A DNA stretch of 64,000 bases from Oscheius tipulae (Eukaryota; Nematoda; Chromadorea; Rhabditida; Rhabditidae). Below the pieces are notes generated by a model, which ran no database searches, was not told the DNA's origin, and saw only the letters and a program-made list of their open reading frames with translations. Positions 42,101-55,700 of the stretch are shown one piece after another (within the stretch, counting starts at the first letter, position 1; every line of letters starts with the position of its first letter). Both the position numbers and the translations under genes were made by a program. The stretch is taken from NCBI GenBank assembly GCA_037178975.1, contig JASJZH010000001.1, forward strand, positions 4,820,501 to 4,884,500, given 5' to 3'.

Positions 42101-42366
42101 ATCAGAGGTTAGTTTTTTTTTGTATTACTCGAGCAATTGTGAAAAGAGACCAAACTCGGGAAGCGTTCTTCTGACGTGAAACAGAATCAGATAGCAAAGA
42201 TCCTGAAATGAGAGAAGTGGAAGAAAGAAAAAGAAGGCAAAGTTTAATCAAATTGAGACGTTGAAAAGTAATAATAGTTTTACTTCAAAACAACAATTGG
42301 TTTACGAAACCTAAAAAGACAGTCTCCTGTGCACAGTCTGGACACGATTTTTGAACTGTTTTCTTG
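39187..42366. other. Gene-poor interval of about 3.2 kb
   Basis: This is the longest stretch without a recognisable gene. Open frames here (for example 40766-41152 on the plus strand) have no domain-like content and no consistent splice structure. It may hold regulatory DNA for the PTR gene. I also see a Pol III A/B-box-like pair (39991-40069) and a short tandem duplication of CTTATAGA(C) at 40634-40650. Base composition is close to that of the flanks. Confidence 0.5.
39985..40082 (-). other. tRNA-like Pol III promoter element (possible tRNA pseudogene or SINE head)
   Basis: Minus-strand TGGCCTTGGTTAG at 40069-40057 fits an A box, and GGGTTCGACCC at 40001-39991 fits a B box, separated by 55 nt. 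The flanks GTGGTC and CACCAC can pair. The acceptor, anticodon and T stems do not form a normal cloverleaf, so this is not a functional tRNA. It could be a decayed tRNA or the head of a tRNA-derived SINE. Confidence 0.35.
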
Positions 42367-45300
42367 CTAACACACATTCTTGAAAGAGGCGAAGAAGTTG
42401 AAGACTTCCTCAGTGTCTGGTCGACTTTGTGCATTTATGGTCATCATTCTGAAAGAAATTCGTAATTACTCCAACAATTGCTCGCCTTTTCATGACTTCT
42501 TTGACATTCGTCGGCAACGTTATCTTCGGCTCTTTATTTTCATCGTTCACAGGGTCATCGTAAGGCCATTCTTGAAAATAGAGCTGCCAAATTGATCGTC
42601 CGAGGCTATAGATATCCATCTTTGTGTTGAATACATCCAGATCGTCTGATTCCGGTGCTTGAAATCCTGGTGTCCCGTAGACGGTACAAGTTACAGTTTT
42701 GGATGCCAGCTTTGCTATATTTAACTGTTTCGCCACACCAAAGTCAGTCAGCTTCAGATGTTGGGGAGCTTGTAGTATACCATCTTTTATTGTTGCCTCG
42801 TCAAACAGTAGCATGCTAAATTCACTGTGATGGTTTTCGAAAAGCTCAACTTGTCGGGTTTCACATCCCTGTGAAATATTCCATTTGCATGAAGGTAACT
42901 GAGTGCACTGGTTGCTTGAAATAACCAGAAGAGAGCAGTTTCATTTGAATAACTTGTCGGATTGTTTTGTATAACTGAAGAAGTTCTCAGGATCAGTAAG
43001 CGTATACTCACATGCCCATAATGATCCACTTTTACATTACTCCATAAGGATTCCGGAAAACTCTTCGTTTTCCACAATATAGCCGTATGAGTGAACAATA
43101 TGAGGATGGCAATGCAATCGCATCAACAGATCCAACTCTTCAGTCAAATGATTGATCAAACCCCGCTTGAAATATTTCGCGACAACGGGAAAGGCGTAAC
43201 AATCCACCGACACGTAGAACACTTCCGCTTCTCCAGAATCAGCCAAGAGTCGTATTTGCTTCACTTGTGTCTTGGCGAATTCGCCCATGATGGCTCTCTG
43301 AACAAGTTGTTTCTTTGATCCGAGTCAGTAATTGTAAAAAATAAGAAGTAGAACTACTCACACCTCTGATTTCTTTTGATTGGAAATCAATGAAGGAAAT
43401 ATCGCACAGTTCGGCAACCTATACGTTGTATATGAACGAACGTCCAAACAAACCGCGTTCTTTATTTCATCAAACTCTTTCCCTGTGGAAGAAACATCAA
43501 ACTCTTTCCTTATGAAAGAATCAAAGAATCCATTTTTCAGCTGCTCGTTCAACTTTCGTTCGTAGAAGAACTTGCGCATTAGGCTTGAGTTAGTTAGAAC
43601 CCGTCGAAATATTGAAAGACAACGCATAACTGAAACTACTTTTTTATCCTCATCAGCATGACAGATATCCTAAAAGTTGGCATATCCGACTATAATCACA
43701 AAGGGCCTACCAACAATCTGTTGTAGAACACAGTAATCCACACGTAGTACCATTTCTCGATTGTGTTCTCAAGGAATGAGCTAAACATAGTGTCTAGCGG
43801 GCTAGGATCAGTCTAGATATTCCAGTAGAAACAGTTTGTAAACTGAATTTCTGCTTCTCTTCTCTTGTTCAGCTTAGTCTAATATACCCACGTTTAATAA
43901 AAACAACAAAAAACCTCAATTCTCTTGGACTGACTGTCCTCAAAGTACATCTTTAGCTTCAGGTAGTACATTTTCATGGTTCCGATGCTCACGGTACAGT
44001 TGAGAGAGGCGAGAAATGCATCTGCTACTTTCTGAAAAAAGCATGAATGCCTTGCTATTGTAACCTTCGCAGTTTCGGTATTTTTCATGATCTCTTCAAG
44101 ATCTGAACAGTTGGAAATACAGTAATGAAGACTGAACCAAACGGTACCCGTATTGAGAATGTTCTAAAAATGCTTTTATGAGTAAACACAGCCTTGAAAC
44201 TCACAGCCTCCTTGTAAACATAACCTTGAAACTCATCAAAAATTGTGTTGATAAAAACTTTTGGCCCTTCGCCACAATCTCTAACCAGATTTAACAACAC
44301 GCGCACGTTTCCAGCTTGGAGCAAAAAGATCATATAGCTTCGTAATATATTTCCATTTGGTATTAACTAAGATTTTGGTTGCTAAAAGTTCCCTCAAACC
44401 TGAAGAGCCCTATGGAGTGGTACGGCTGTTTCTGTAACGGATTTACTAATCAACTGTGTGTTTGGATTTTCTTCATTCTCTTTCACCAGCAATGTACTGA
44501 ACGTTGTATATGTTCCAGTTTTTACCCAATCTTCCAAGTAGACATCGACGCTGGCATCATGCGATGGAATTTTATTATTCAAGCTCTCTCCAATTTTCGT
44601 CCCCACTATATACCTGAATGGTATAGCTTTCAATAGAGCTCTCGATATGATCACCTGAGTCCCTCAGTATCCGAAGCAAAGGTAAAAACCATCAGGGTTC
44701 CAAGACGTTGTGCTTGTTTGAAGCAAGAGAACTTTCCGGAGCCACGCTAATTTGAATAAAAATCAATCAACAAAACTCACAAAATATTTTTCTAGTTCAT
44801 CTGCTATCTTCTGTCGTTTCTTTTTTAAAAAGTCTGACTGTATCGTTGTAGACCCCTCCGGACTTGCTAGACTTTCCCAAAGTTCTCTATTTTTATCATA
44901 CGGGCTATACAGAGATTCTAGAAAGTTCTGAAAGCGGTTTGCTACAACCACGAAAGCTCATTTTTAATCTGGGCAGATCCCAATCTTGACGGTAGCAACA
45001 AAAGTACCTGGAAATTTTTTTTGTTCTCCAATGGAAGCAATATTGACGGTTCTAATAAAATATGGACAATGTACTGGTCAATTTCCTCGTATAAAGGTTG
45101 CTGTTGTTTCAAATTTATGTTCTCTCTTAATTAAGAGGAAAACCCACCGTGAAAGAGTCCAAAAAAAGTTCAGGATAATGCATGGACCAGTAGAAACCTG
45201 GTCTCTTTTTTGTATTTCCAAAGTATTTCTTCCTTCGGGATACAATCTGCGGTGCTCCTTCTATGGCAAAATGTCTGCGCTTCACTTCCATCTGGAAGAT

Positions 45301-46329
45301 GCTCCTAAATAATATTTTCCCAATACTTACGGTCATATTGATAAGAATATTTTTTGTTCCTTCTTGCATATGATTTCTCAATTTCCAAAAAATGCTCTAA
45401 ACATATCAATAACTGTTAAAATGCATTACCTCCATGCTCGAAAGCTCCAGGTTAAAGCGATTGCTTGTTTCAACTTTCGAGGACAATGCTATGATTACTT
45501 GCTGTGAGAAATTAGTTGCTTGAAAATCATCATCATTACCTCCATAATACTCACAATCTCAGCAGGGATAGAGTTCTTGATGTAGGTTCGAAAACATGTG
45601 CTGATCAATTCATTCAAGAAGCAAAGGAAATTTTCTGTTTTTTTGTTACATCGAATGTACTCTCTCGGATTTGAGTTGCTTAACGATATCTAAAAATTTC
45701 ATGGCGAAACAATATTTTTCTTTCCTGTGACCAGAACCCCGAAATATAAACCTGCAAACCTCTTCGATAAGCATCCTGTGAGTAATTTTAAATATCTCCG
45801 TTATCTGTTCTGTTTTCAAAAACTGAAGAAATGTAGGCATATCATAAAATGCTTCTCTTATCTGAATATAGTATGGAACCAGTTTTCTGAAACAATACTT
45901 TATCTATCGGTTCATTGAAGTAAGTCGTAAGAAGTTCTGCAAAGTAGTTTGGTTTGATCTGAAATTGGATACAATTTTAAACCTCTTGGATATCCAAACC
46001 TCTTGGATAATATCTTGCCGTACAAAGAGTATTTCATACGAAAGTGGTTCCATGATTGCACACATTTCATTCTCCGGTTCTCTCAAAAAAGTATCGATCC
46101 TATTGCGAAGTGTCTCGTTTTCGTTTAGGTCATGAATCCCAAAATCAAATAACTCCATGACGAAGTCAGGGTCAATCGAAGAGTAGTATAGGTAGCTGTG
46201 AGGATCGAATATATACACAGAACATCCTTTTTTTAAGTTCTCGGTGTCAATAACTATTGTCCTTAAAGACAGAACATCGCCGAAACAATCACGTATCGGG
46301 CGACCTTCAATACTACTATCACTCAGCAT
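42367..46329 (-). CDS. Long unrecognised protein ending in a Ser/Thr protein kinase domain
   Basis: ATG 46329 directly follows AGTTACAG. More than a dozen exons with tiny introns run to TAG 42367-42369. The first two thirds (to about 43370) encode roughly 900 residues of hydrophobic-helical, Leu/Ile/Phe-rich sequence without a domain I recognise. The exon at 43318-43037 then starts a kinase domain. Gly loop: L-L-A-D-S-G-E-A-E-V-F (degenerate). Lysine: V-V-A-K-Y-F. Catalytic loop: F-H-R-D-V-K-P-D-N, completed by a 35-nt intron inside the Asn codon. Then D-F-G-V-A-K, activation-loop G-T-P-G-F-Q-A-P-E, D-I-Y-S-L-G and the late Arg in S-R-P-D-T-E-E-V. All catalytic residues are present, so it is probably active. 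The last intron is GC-AG (42449-42485). The region is more AT-rich than its neighbours. It could be two genes, with a second start at 43627, but the frame joins through. Confidence 0.6.
42449..42485 (-). other. GC-AG intron in the kinase gene
   Basis: The intron runs GCGAGC...TTTCAG, 37 nt. Only this splice joins V-K-E-V-M-K-R to M-M-T-I-N-A-Q-S-R-P-D, restoring kinase subdomain XI. Every GT donor nearby is in the wrong phase. Confidence 0.7.
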
Positions 46330-46769
46330 CTGTAACTGCGAATGGTTGATGTCAATGGAAGGGAAAAAAAAGATCAAAATTTTTCAACGCTAGTCTGGAG
46401 AAAAAAATAGAGATTGAATAAACAAAGTTAGAAATTGGTAGCTGAGAGCAATATTTTCCACCTGAAAATACACTTTTTGGTGCGACTCTAATCAATAATA
46501 TTTCAAAGACAGAATTCTATCGAGCAAGAGCTACCAAACAGGCAGGTTCATCTGCAAAATGAACAGGTTTATTCTGGACTCTACCAAGAAGAAAACCATT
46601 TCTTAATAAATCAGTCTTCCCTTAATAAATTATACACGATGAGAAGAAGAAATATGTCAAACATTAGAGCATTTTGTAACCGGTTTTGTTGATCAAAGAG
46701 AAAGAGAAAGGGAGACAATAAATGCACAACACGGTGATAACTGAACATAAATTAAAATGAGGGAAATTA

Positions 46770-49700
46770 TTATTTAGGCGGCTGGTAGCGGGATCCTTTC
46801 TTGCCTCGAAGAGACGGAATTCTCGTTTGGAAGTGGCTGTCGGAGCATTCACTTCCTGCCCGGGATGGGGGTCGGGAATCAACCAGAGAACTTCGACTGG
46901 TACCCAAAGACGGTCTCGGGATCTTGGATTCTGAACATTTTTTTTGTCTGAAGTACAATTAGTCAAGTTACCTGTACTGCTCAAATCACTCGCTGCTCGT
47001 TCATGACGATGAGGGAACATGGGCATGCTCCTTTCAGTCTTCTCTCGAACTTTCATTATCGGTCCCGGGGTTGTGACAGAAGACGTCCTAGCTGTTCGGT
47101 TTTTAGTGAAAGCTGCAATCGTGTCGATCGCGTGGGCAGGAGCCAGCTCCTTGTAGATTCGGATGTTTGTCCGATCTGAAAAATCGAGTGATTGTTCAGC
47201 GAAAAAGGATAATAACTAATAAGAAAAAAGAGAACTAAACCCTTTGAAGAAACTCATTGAAACAAGTTCTAATATAAACTGACCCAGAAGCTTGTAACCT
47301 TGTCGCTGGATCATAAACCGGACTAAAAGTTCTATTTTTCTCTAAACAACACCCGAATCCCCTGTTCATAGAAGGTCCCTTTGTTCAAAAGAACTCACTG
47401 TTAGCTCTGCATGGATCGTGCTTTCCGAGGAACACGTCCAGAGGTTCCCATCCGCCTCCAACTCGAACCATGACTGTCGACCTCAGAATTCGAACCATTC
47501 TCTTGATCTCCGTGTCGCCGAACTAAATCTTTGGTTTAGTTCCAGCTCCAGAATGATCTTACCTTGTAATGATTGTCAGAGATTTTCTCTATCCTGTACT
47601 TGTTGCAACAGCTACAACTGCTTCGCTGCTTCTCGATCTCCACATTGATCTTCTCGTTGTCCGTCGTGGGCTTGGCCCTCTGAAACGTGATCGTAGTTCT
47701 TTGAATAAAGTATGTCTAATTTTGGTTCACTTTTTCGCTCAGTCCACAGCCAATAGAATAGAAAAGCGAACAGAGCCAGAATAATAAGAACATCCTCGGC
47801 AGTTGGTTCCTCGTCCATACGCGAGATTCAAAGGGTGAAAATGAGCTCAGACTTTTAGTGCCCTGGGTTCAAATATGTGGACGGAAGTCGTAAAATTAAA
47901 AGCAAACAAGGGCTCACATTGGCAATATCGAAGCGGAGGGCGTTGATGAACTCTTTCGAATTGATCAAACCGTCTCCTTTGTCGAAAAGGTCGGCGACTT
48001 TGTCCATTTCTAGGCGTGATGTTGGGAATTCTATAAATTGTGTCTTGTCACTTGTAGAAAAAAAGAAACTCACTGCTTGCAATGATAGCATCGATGAAGA
48101 TATTTCTGGGCACATTTCCCGTGTGACTTCGATCAATTCGACGGAAGAGATCGCTGACTCGAGCCTTCCCATGGTCGTTCCAGTCCACGTAGCGGTCTTT
48201 CCACTGCTCCCATTTCCATCCTTCGAGTCGTTTCATCTCCTCCAACAGAGCACGTTGATTCTCGAGAACTTGTCGATAGCCAAGACTGTCGAGCCACAAC
48301 TGTTTCCACTCGTTCTGGAGCTGATTTCCTCGCGGATCGTTGACTCCCTTCCTAGCTGACTTGACAGCTTGATCCACATCGGGCTGTTTCTCATGAAGAT
48401 GAAAGTCGAGAGACTCGTACTCCTTCTCCATTCTCTCGAGCATATCTAAATCAACTGCCATCGGATTCGAGGTCATTCTAGCCAGTTCATCCTTCTTGGC
48501 CTTGATGAACTCATAAAGCTGTTTCAAATTCGTGTCTCTTTCCGCTTCTTTCTGTTCTTCTTCGAGAAGCATGAACTCTCGCTCGCCACAGCGTTCTTCT
48601 ACTTCCTTCCATCGTCCATCGACAACTCGAATCCAATGTTTCAGAGCCTGTTCTGCTCTGGGATGACATTTGGCAACGAGGGCGTTTCCAAGAGCAAGGA
48701 TGCCCTCCTTTCTGGGTCTTTCTCCGTCCAGGTCTTTCTTGATCGAGTTGACAGAAGCCAAGGCAACAGACAAGTCCTTCACAGGTTCCTTCAGCTTCTG
48801 TTCTTGACCAGCTAGCCATTCGAGGATCGCATGAGCTTTGACGTTAAAGTCAGATGCTTCCTGCTCGGCCTGACCAAGAGCCTTATCCTTTTCAGCGGCC
48901 AGATCTTCCACTTTCGACCATTTTTTCTTTAGTCGATCCGAATGCGTCTGAACAGCTTCAGCCTCATCCACTCCTTTAGACATGATCTCGTCAGCCTTTT
49001 TCATCAGAGTGCTAACACCCTTCTTCTTAGCCAATCTCTCGGCAGCTCTATGGTTTTCCTCGTCTCTCAACTCTCTCACAGTGTCAACATCTCCGTGAAC
49101 CTTCTTGTACTCGGGCATCTCTGTTCTATGAAGTTCGAGATCGATCCATTCCTCCAGATCTTTCTTGGCTTCGTCGAAGGCTCCTCCTTCCAGAACTGCT
49201 TGATCAGCCACACGCTGTCTCTCCACACATTTTCTGGTTAGAGCAGCCCATCTCGCAGCCATGTCGTTGTTCTTGTTGTTGATTTGCTTGGCTTCGGGCT
49301 TTGTGCTCTTTTCGGCCAGAAGACTGCCTCTCTTCTTGGTAATCTCATAGTAGGGCTGAGTTTCGGCCATCGTCATCCGGAGATCCTTGATCGCATTGAG
49401 ATTTTCCTTCAGACGGTCGACATTGCTGGTCGAGGGAGCGTCTATGGTAAGGGCTTCTTCAACTCGGAACAGACAGTCTTCAACCTGTTCCACGCCGTTC
49501 AACCAGGCGCGAGCCTCGTCCATTGCAACTGCCAGGAGCTGAAAAAGTTTGGTTTGATTGTGTTTCTTCTATTCCTACCTTTCCCCTCTCATTGGTTCTC
49601 GAAATGACCTTTTCAAATCGATGCTTCAAAGAGACTAGACCGTTCTTGATGGGAATAGCGTCCTTCTTCTCACAGTAGACCTGAAGCCGTCTTCCTGCTG

Positions 49701-52700
49701 CCTGCTGTTCGGCCATCATTTGCTTCCTTTGAGCCACCTCAATCTTCCAAGATTCCAGCTCGCTGTTCTGTTTCTCTCCCTTCTCCAGAATGTGGCTAAC
49801 GGGCTCCTGAGACCAAATTTTGTACAAACAGTTACCGTAACTTACTAGCTGAGTCAAATTGGTTTCGGCCGATTGGAGCCATTCGGCAGTGTCTCTCATG
49901 GCATCGTCGAGTGAGATTGCCTCGTCCAGAGCCAGCTGGAGCTTCTTCTCTCGATCCTGACAGAGCTCCTTCACTTTGTTCCATTTGGTCTTCATCTGGT
50001 TGTGACTTCTGCCGATCCACGAATCCTGGTCGTTGCCGTGTTCCAGAAGATAGATTCCTGTCTCTTTGAGATATTCTTCCAAAGTTGGGGCGTTCTGTTC
50101 GATCTTAAGAATGGTTATGAGAGTCACAAAGACACCATACCTCAGCTCTGAGAACTCTGAAGTCGTCCATCTGGGTCTGAGCAGTCTCTGGAAGTCCTCC
50201 TGTGGGTCTCGTGGTAGCCAACTGCTGTTCGACGTCATCCAGCCAACTGAGCCAACGTTCCAACTCTCCACCAACTGATTCAGCTTCGGATTTTGCCTGA
50301 AACCCTGTATAAGCTGGCCCAAAGCAGTGCGAACCTTGTCCATCTTTCTTCCAATTTCGGCAATGTCCTCATTGAGCTGTCCCCATTTGTGATTCATCTC
50401 ATCAATTTTGCCAGCAGCGGTCGAATCCAAACTGTCTTTCAGAAGTCGTCGTGCAGCAGCATTGAGAGTATCGATGCTGAAAATAGTACAGGTTTTGACA
50501 GGAAACGAGGATGTGTGAGTCAGCTGACACTTCAAAGGTGCCATAATTTGTTACGATCCGTAAACAGACTGCTTGCCATGGGAAACGACAGATAAGGGAC
50601 CTACCTCGGTCTATGAGCATCCACATCATTCTTTAGCACTGCCATTTTGCAAATCTGAATCTCGACATTCCGCAGGTTTCGCGGTGTAGTGCTTGTGGCC
50701 AATTCGCTCGCGGTCGCTCTACTTCGGTCAATCCAGTCGACCAGCTGACCAGCAGCTTCCGAGAGTTTGCCCATCTGGAGCAGGGCCATTTCGATTTTGT
50801 GTTCGCGTTCAGCCATAGCTCCATACAGTTTGCTCCATCTGAGGTTCAGTTCATTGATTGGCTGTCTCACAACAGCTGCCTGAGCAGCAGAAGCTCCTTC
50901 AGCCAAAGCGGCAGCGGTTTGAGCCAGCTGCTCCTTCAAAACTCCGTGTCGATCGACATCATCCTTGAAGAGTCGCAGTTCATCCAATGCTGCTGGGATT
51001 TCGTCAATTTTGAGACCTTCAGCTGGTGGCATGAGGGCTAAATGATGTTCGGCCTGGTCCAGCCAGCCAAGAAGATCGTTCAGATCTCCGTGAAAACCCA
51101 TTGCTTCTTCCATAGCCTGGATCAGATCCCGATTCTTGTCAGCGAAGAGATTCGTAATTGTGGCCCAGCCATGTTGAATTGCGTCGACTTGTGTTCTGAC
51201 CACTTCCTGCTCTTCTGGTGGTATTATACTGACCAGTTCATCTCCAGCATGCTTCAAGGCAGCAATTCGAGGCCCAGTCGAACTGATATCGTTGGCAACA
51301 CCGACCAGAGCAGCCTGTTGGAGCTGCAGTTGCTGTGGCTGTCCTGTGGCCGGCTCGACAGCCTCCAATCTGTAGCGAAGATTGTCCACAGCTTGCTGAC
51401 AGTCGTCTAACTCGGACCAGAAATGTTTGGCTTTGCCAAGAACATCGGAAAGATAGTCTCCACGATGAGCAGCCTCCTGTTCAATGTCTCCCCATAACTT
51501 CTCAAGACGGTTCAACTTATTCATGACGTCCTGAGCTGCCACATCTCCTTCGGGAGCTGAGGCCAGCAATATAGCGGCGTCTTCTCTCAAATGACTGTAG
51601 GCGGCCTTCTTATTCTGGAGATTGTCCAGGATAGCAGCATTTTCGGCCAGCTTGTTCTCCAAGACGACAGGATCGGCAGAGACACCTCCAGTTTCCCGAA
51701 GTTTGTCAGCTGCTCCCTCCAAGTTCTCGACCAGTTTCGACAGACGTTCTTCGAACACACTAGTAGTGTCCATCACGCTATCGATACCCTGTCCACGAGC
51801 CCGAATGGCTTCGCCAATCTCCTTGTAACGATCTAGAAGCTCATCGGCCAGCTCTCGAAGCTTATCTCCTTCCTTCTCGTGACAGACCTCGATCATGGCC
51901 TTGACGTCTTTGTCGAAGGTGTTGATGATTGGCTGGTAGGCCACGACAGCGGCCATAAGTTCCTGAAAAGTATTTATTTGACACGACCCAACTGTAGTAC
52001 TCACGGAATTGTGCAGGTTCATCTTTTGTAGTTCTGCCTGTGGCGTCGTGGTGTTCACATCTGGTGCTCCTCTTAGTTCGTCCTCCAAATTATCCAGCCA
52101 GAGAGACAGCTCTTCAAACTCGAGAGTCAACTGCTCGGCCAAGACCTTGGCTCGTTCTAGATGTTCTGTCCTCTCCATACAGAGATTTGTAACCTCGTCC
52201 ACGAGTTCCTTTCCCAGATCACACTTCTCGTTCAAAGCAGCCAAGGCCCCACTTTCTGGCGAATCGGCACTGATCTGTCTGGCAATTTTCTTGGCCTCGG
52301 CAATGACATCGCGAAGTTTTCCCTTGTTCAGAGTGACATCTTCGTTCATGATTCTCTGGTTTTTGAGCTGGCGGTTCAGAAATTCTGGGTCGATTGAAGG
52401 AGGATCAGCTGTGAGTAGACGTTCTTTGGCATCTGCCAGCCACTCAACGATAAATTCTAGGTCGTCAAGAACAGCACGAGACTGTTTTTCAGTTACGTCT
52501 AGACGCTCAGCACGGCGAGATACCTGAAGCATCCTGATTATTGTCACATACTCTTGACTCACCTTGTCCGATATCTGGTTGACTCTTCTGTTCATCTCGA
52601 CCGTGTTCTGATACAGTTCTTCGGCTCTGTCCTTGCTACTTAATGCCTGGAGCTGGTTGGAAACTGCTACCAAGTCTTCGACTTCCGGTCTCCAGTTTTG

Positions 52701-55700
52701 AACGTCCTCCTCCAGAGTAAAGATCAGTTGGGCTTGGGTGGAGATGTCGGCCTCATCGATATTTTGGAGATCTTCCTCGACAGCCTCGACCCATTGACAA
52801 ACGACTTCAAATCCTTCGTGGAATCGTTCGCTGAGAGGGATGGCCTTGGAGAGATGAGCCAGTTTCTCGTCTGCCACTGCCATAATGTCCACATATCTGT
52901 TTTTGAGAACTTCGATTCGATTCTGGAGAGCTATGGCCTCGTCTGTTGTCGTCTGTTTGCAGAGGACTTTGCCCACCGAGACCACATTGGAGACCAAGGC
53001 ATCGCGTTCAGTAACAGCTTGGGCGAGATCTGTCAGAATATTGCTCTGCTCGAGAAGATCGTCGGGTTCGATGGCCAGTTCATCCACATGAAGAAGACTG
53101 GCCTCCATCTCATCTAGCCAAGCAGCCAGATCGTTCGTGTCGTGTTCAAAGTCGCCGACTTGAGTGGCCACATCCGTTAACAGCTCTCTGATGTTGTGAA
53201 CTCTCTGAGCCAGAGAATCGTACAAGTTGCCGATCTGATTCGTCTGGACTTCGAGTTCTTCAGCGTCTTTGACACTGACAATAGCCGAGAGAAGCGGCAC
53301 GAGTTGATCCATTATGGCCACGTCGTCAGCCTTTTGGTCGATTTCTTCGGCCAGTTCTTCCTGCAAATGGAGCTGTTCCTCCATTCGCGAAGACGCTGTG
53401 GCTATGTTTGACAAAGCCTGCACTCGTTTCTCCGTCTTGGCAAGCCAGTTTGATAGCGGAGTCACGACTTCAGCCAATCTTTCAGCCAAATCAATGGCTT
53501 CCAGAACTTTTCCTTGTCTGTCTTGGGCATCGACGAGGAGTCTGTCGTACCGCTTGGTGATTCCGTCAGCCTTATCATTCAATCCGACTTTTTCTGCCTC
53601 AGTCGGAGCCATCTCGACCAGTTTGCCAATGAGAGAGTTGAAACCAGAAACACTGAAAGTTGAGTACGAATTAGAGAGATGAAAGTTTGTACCTGGCCTC
53701 CTTGTCTTCGATATGTTTCAACATCAGATTGTAGGTTCCCAGCTGAAGTTTGGCTGCCTTTGCATCAGCTGATGGTTTTTGTTGATTTTCGAGAAGTTCT
53801 TCCGAGTCTTCGAGCCAGTTCAGAAGGTTCTTATAGGCGTCTTCGTATCTGAAATTTTGGCTTGAAAAGCCTCAATAACAACAATACCTTCCCAACTCCT
53901 GAGCAGCCGAATCGACCTTCATCTCTCTGTTAGCAAGTGCAGAAGAGACCGCTGACCATGCTCCAGTCACACGCTGTAGAGCTTTGTCCTGAAATAGGAA
54001 CATTGACAGCAACATGCAAAACTCACAAGTTCAGTAGTTTTCGTCTCGGGACCGGCAGCCTTGATTAAAATCTTGCAGTCGGAACTGAAGTCATCCACTC
54101 GATCGGACAATGGCTTGACCTTATCCTTCAGTTGTTTCAGCTCATTCTGTTGTTTCTTCAGATCCGCCACCTCGATCGGAGAGGTGAGTGGATCAAGAAG
54201 ATTGTTGAGCTCGGACGATAGGCCTTTGGACTCTCTGTAAAGTATGTATTTGGTCTTATCTTCTTTTTAACTCACTTGTCAAAGTATTCGACCTCTCCGG
54301 CCACCTGGTCGATTTTCTTCTCTCTCTGTTCCAGTTTTTTCTGGCATCTTGTAAGTACCTGAAAGAGCAGTTTGCCTTGTTATTGAAGCCGCTGAACCTC
54401 AAAGTACAGTATTGGGAGGATGGCTACCGGTACTTTGGACAAGAACCTGTCATTAGAACTCATTTGAGAGGATGCGCGGAGCCTAGACAAGTGTCCACGG
54501 GTATTTACATACAAGCTCGCGCAGGAGGGTATCACACCGGTGTAACCTCTATCTCGATGAAACTCTCAGGCGGCTGTTGTTAGACGGAACGTGAGCGAAT
54601 GGGGGTGGCTTTTATGACTTTGTGAGTCAACAGCTTTATGATCAAGGGGAACCTCACCTTTTCAGCATTGTCCAGAACACTCTTGGCCGAATCGTGTTGG
54701 GGTTTTGTGATGACGCCGTCCTCCAAAGCCTTTTCGATCTCTTCGGCAGATTCCTTCAGCTTTGTCTTTTCGTCTTCCACTTGCTTCATCAATTCATCAC
54801 ACTCGTCCTTCTGATTCTTCAGTTCTTCGAGGCAATGGGCAGGGGGATCGAGGTCGCTGATTTCCTGAAAAGAAATACGGTTAGTCGTACCCAAAAGAAA
54901 ACTCACATTGTTGAGATCATCGGCATGTCTGGCTTCCAGAGTAGCATGGTCGATGACCTTTTGACCAGCAGACTGTTTTTCAGCAAGACTCTGAGCCAGA
55001 TCGGATAGGCGGGAGAGAATATTCTCGAATCTGATCTCCAGTTTGGGCAGTTCATCATTCAGCTCGGTCGAATCAATCTTGGCTTCTTTTGCCTCGCTCT
55101 CACAATTCGACAAACCCCTCTTTCTCCTATTCCAGAAGTCTGTTATCTCGGTAATTTGTGCTCCGAGCCTATCCTTATTGATGTTGTCAGGGTTCTTCAG
55201 AAGAGATTCTTGAGCAGAGGCAACGCCTTTACACTCCGAGAGAAGTCGATCGATTTTGGACTTCAAATCTGCCCTCTTCTTTGATTCTCCCGCTGCATGC
55301 TTGGCTTTTCTCGACAGAGTTTTACAGTCGTCGAGGAGATTTTCTGCCTTTCTCTTCAACTTGTTGGCGTCTGGACCTGGAGCCACTTGCTCAATGCGAT
55401 CCACGAGTCCGATAAGAGCTTCAGCATCGGCTGACCTTCTGGTGAGAACGTTCTCGACGGCTTGAAGTGCTTGGAGGACGGAATCTTCTTCCTCGGAAGC
55501 AACAACAGCTTCGATCTCCTTTTCATCTTCTTGTAGTCTGTGACTGAGAGACTTTTCGCTGTCATTGAACTGTTTGATCAGGTCGTCGGCCTGAAAACAA
55601 ACTGATCATGTTCGTATCCCCGTACTCACCTTCTCGACAGCACTCTTTCTGTTCAAAGTAGCCACCAAAAGAGGTCCCCAAGCTTTGGTCAATTCGTCGC

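Noticed and set aside
45330-45357. Putative 26-nt intron in the long kinase gene (GTAAGTATTG...ATTTAG)
   Set aside because: It is too short for splicing, and removing it would shift the frame; the open frame continues through it.
50799-53682. Plus-strand ORFs antisense to the spectrin repeats
   Set aside because: No start-context or splice signals and low-complexity Ser/Leu content; shadows of the minus-strand exons.
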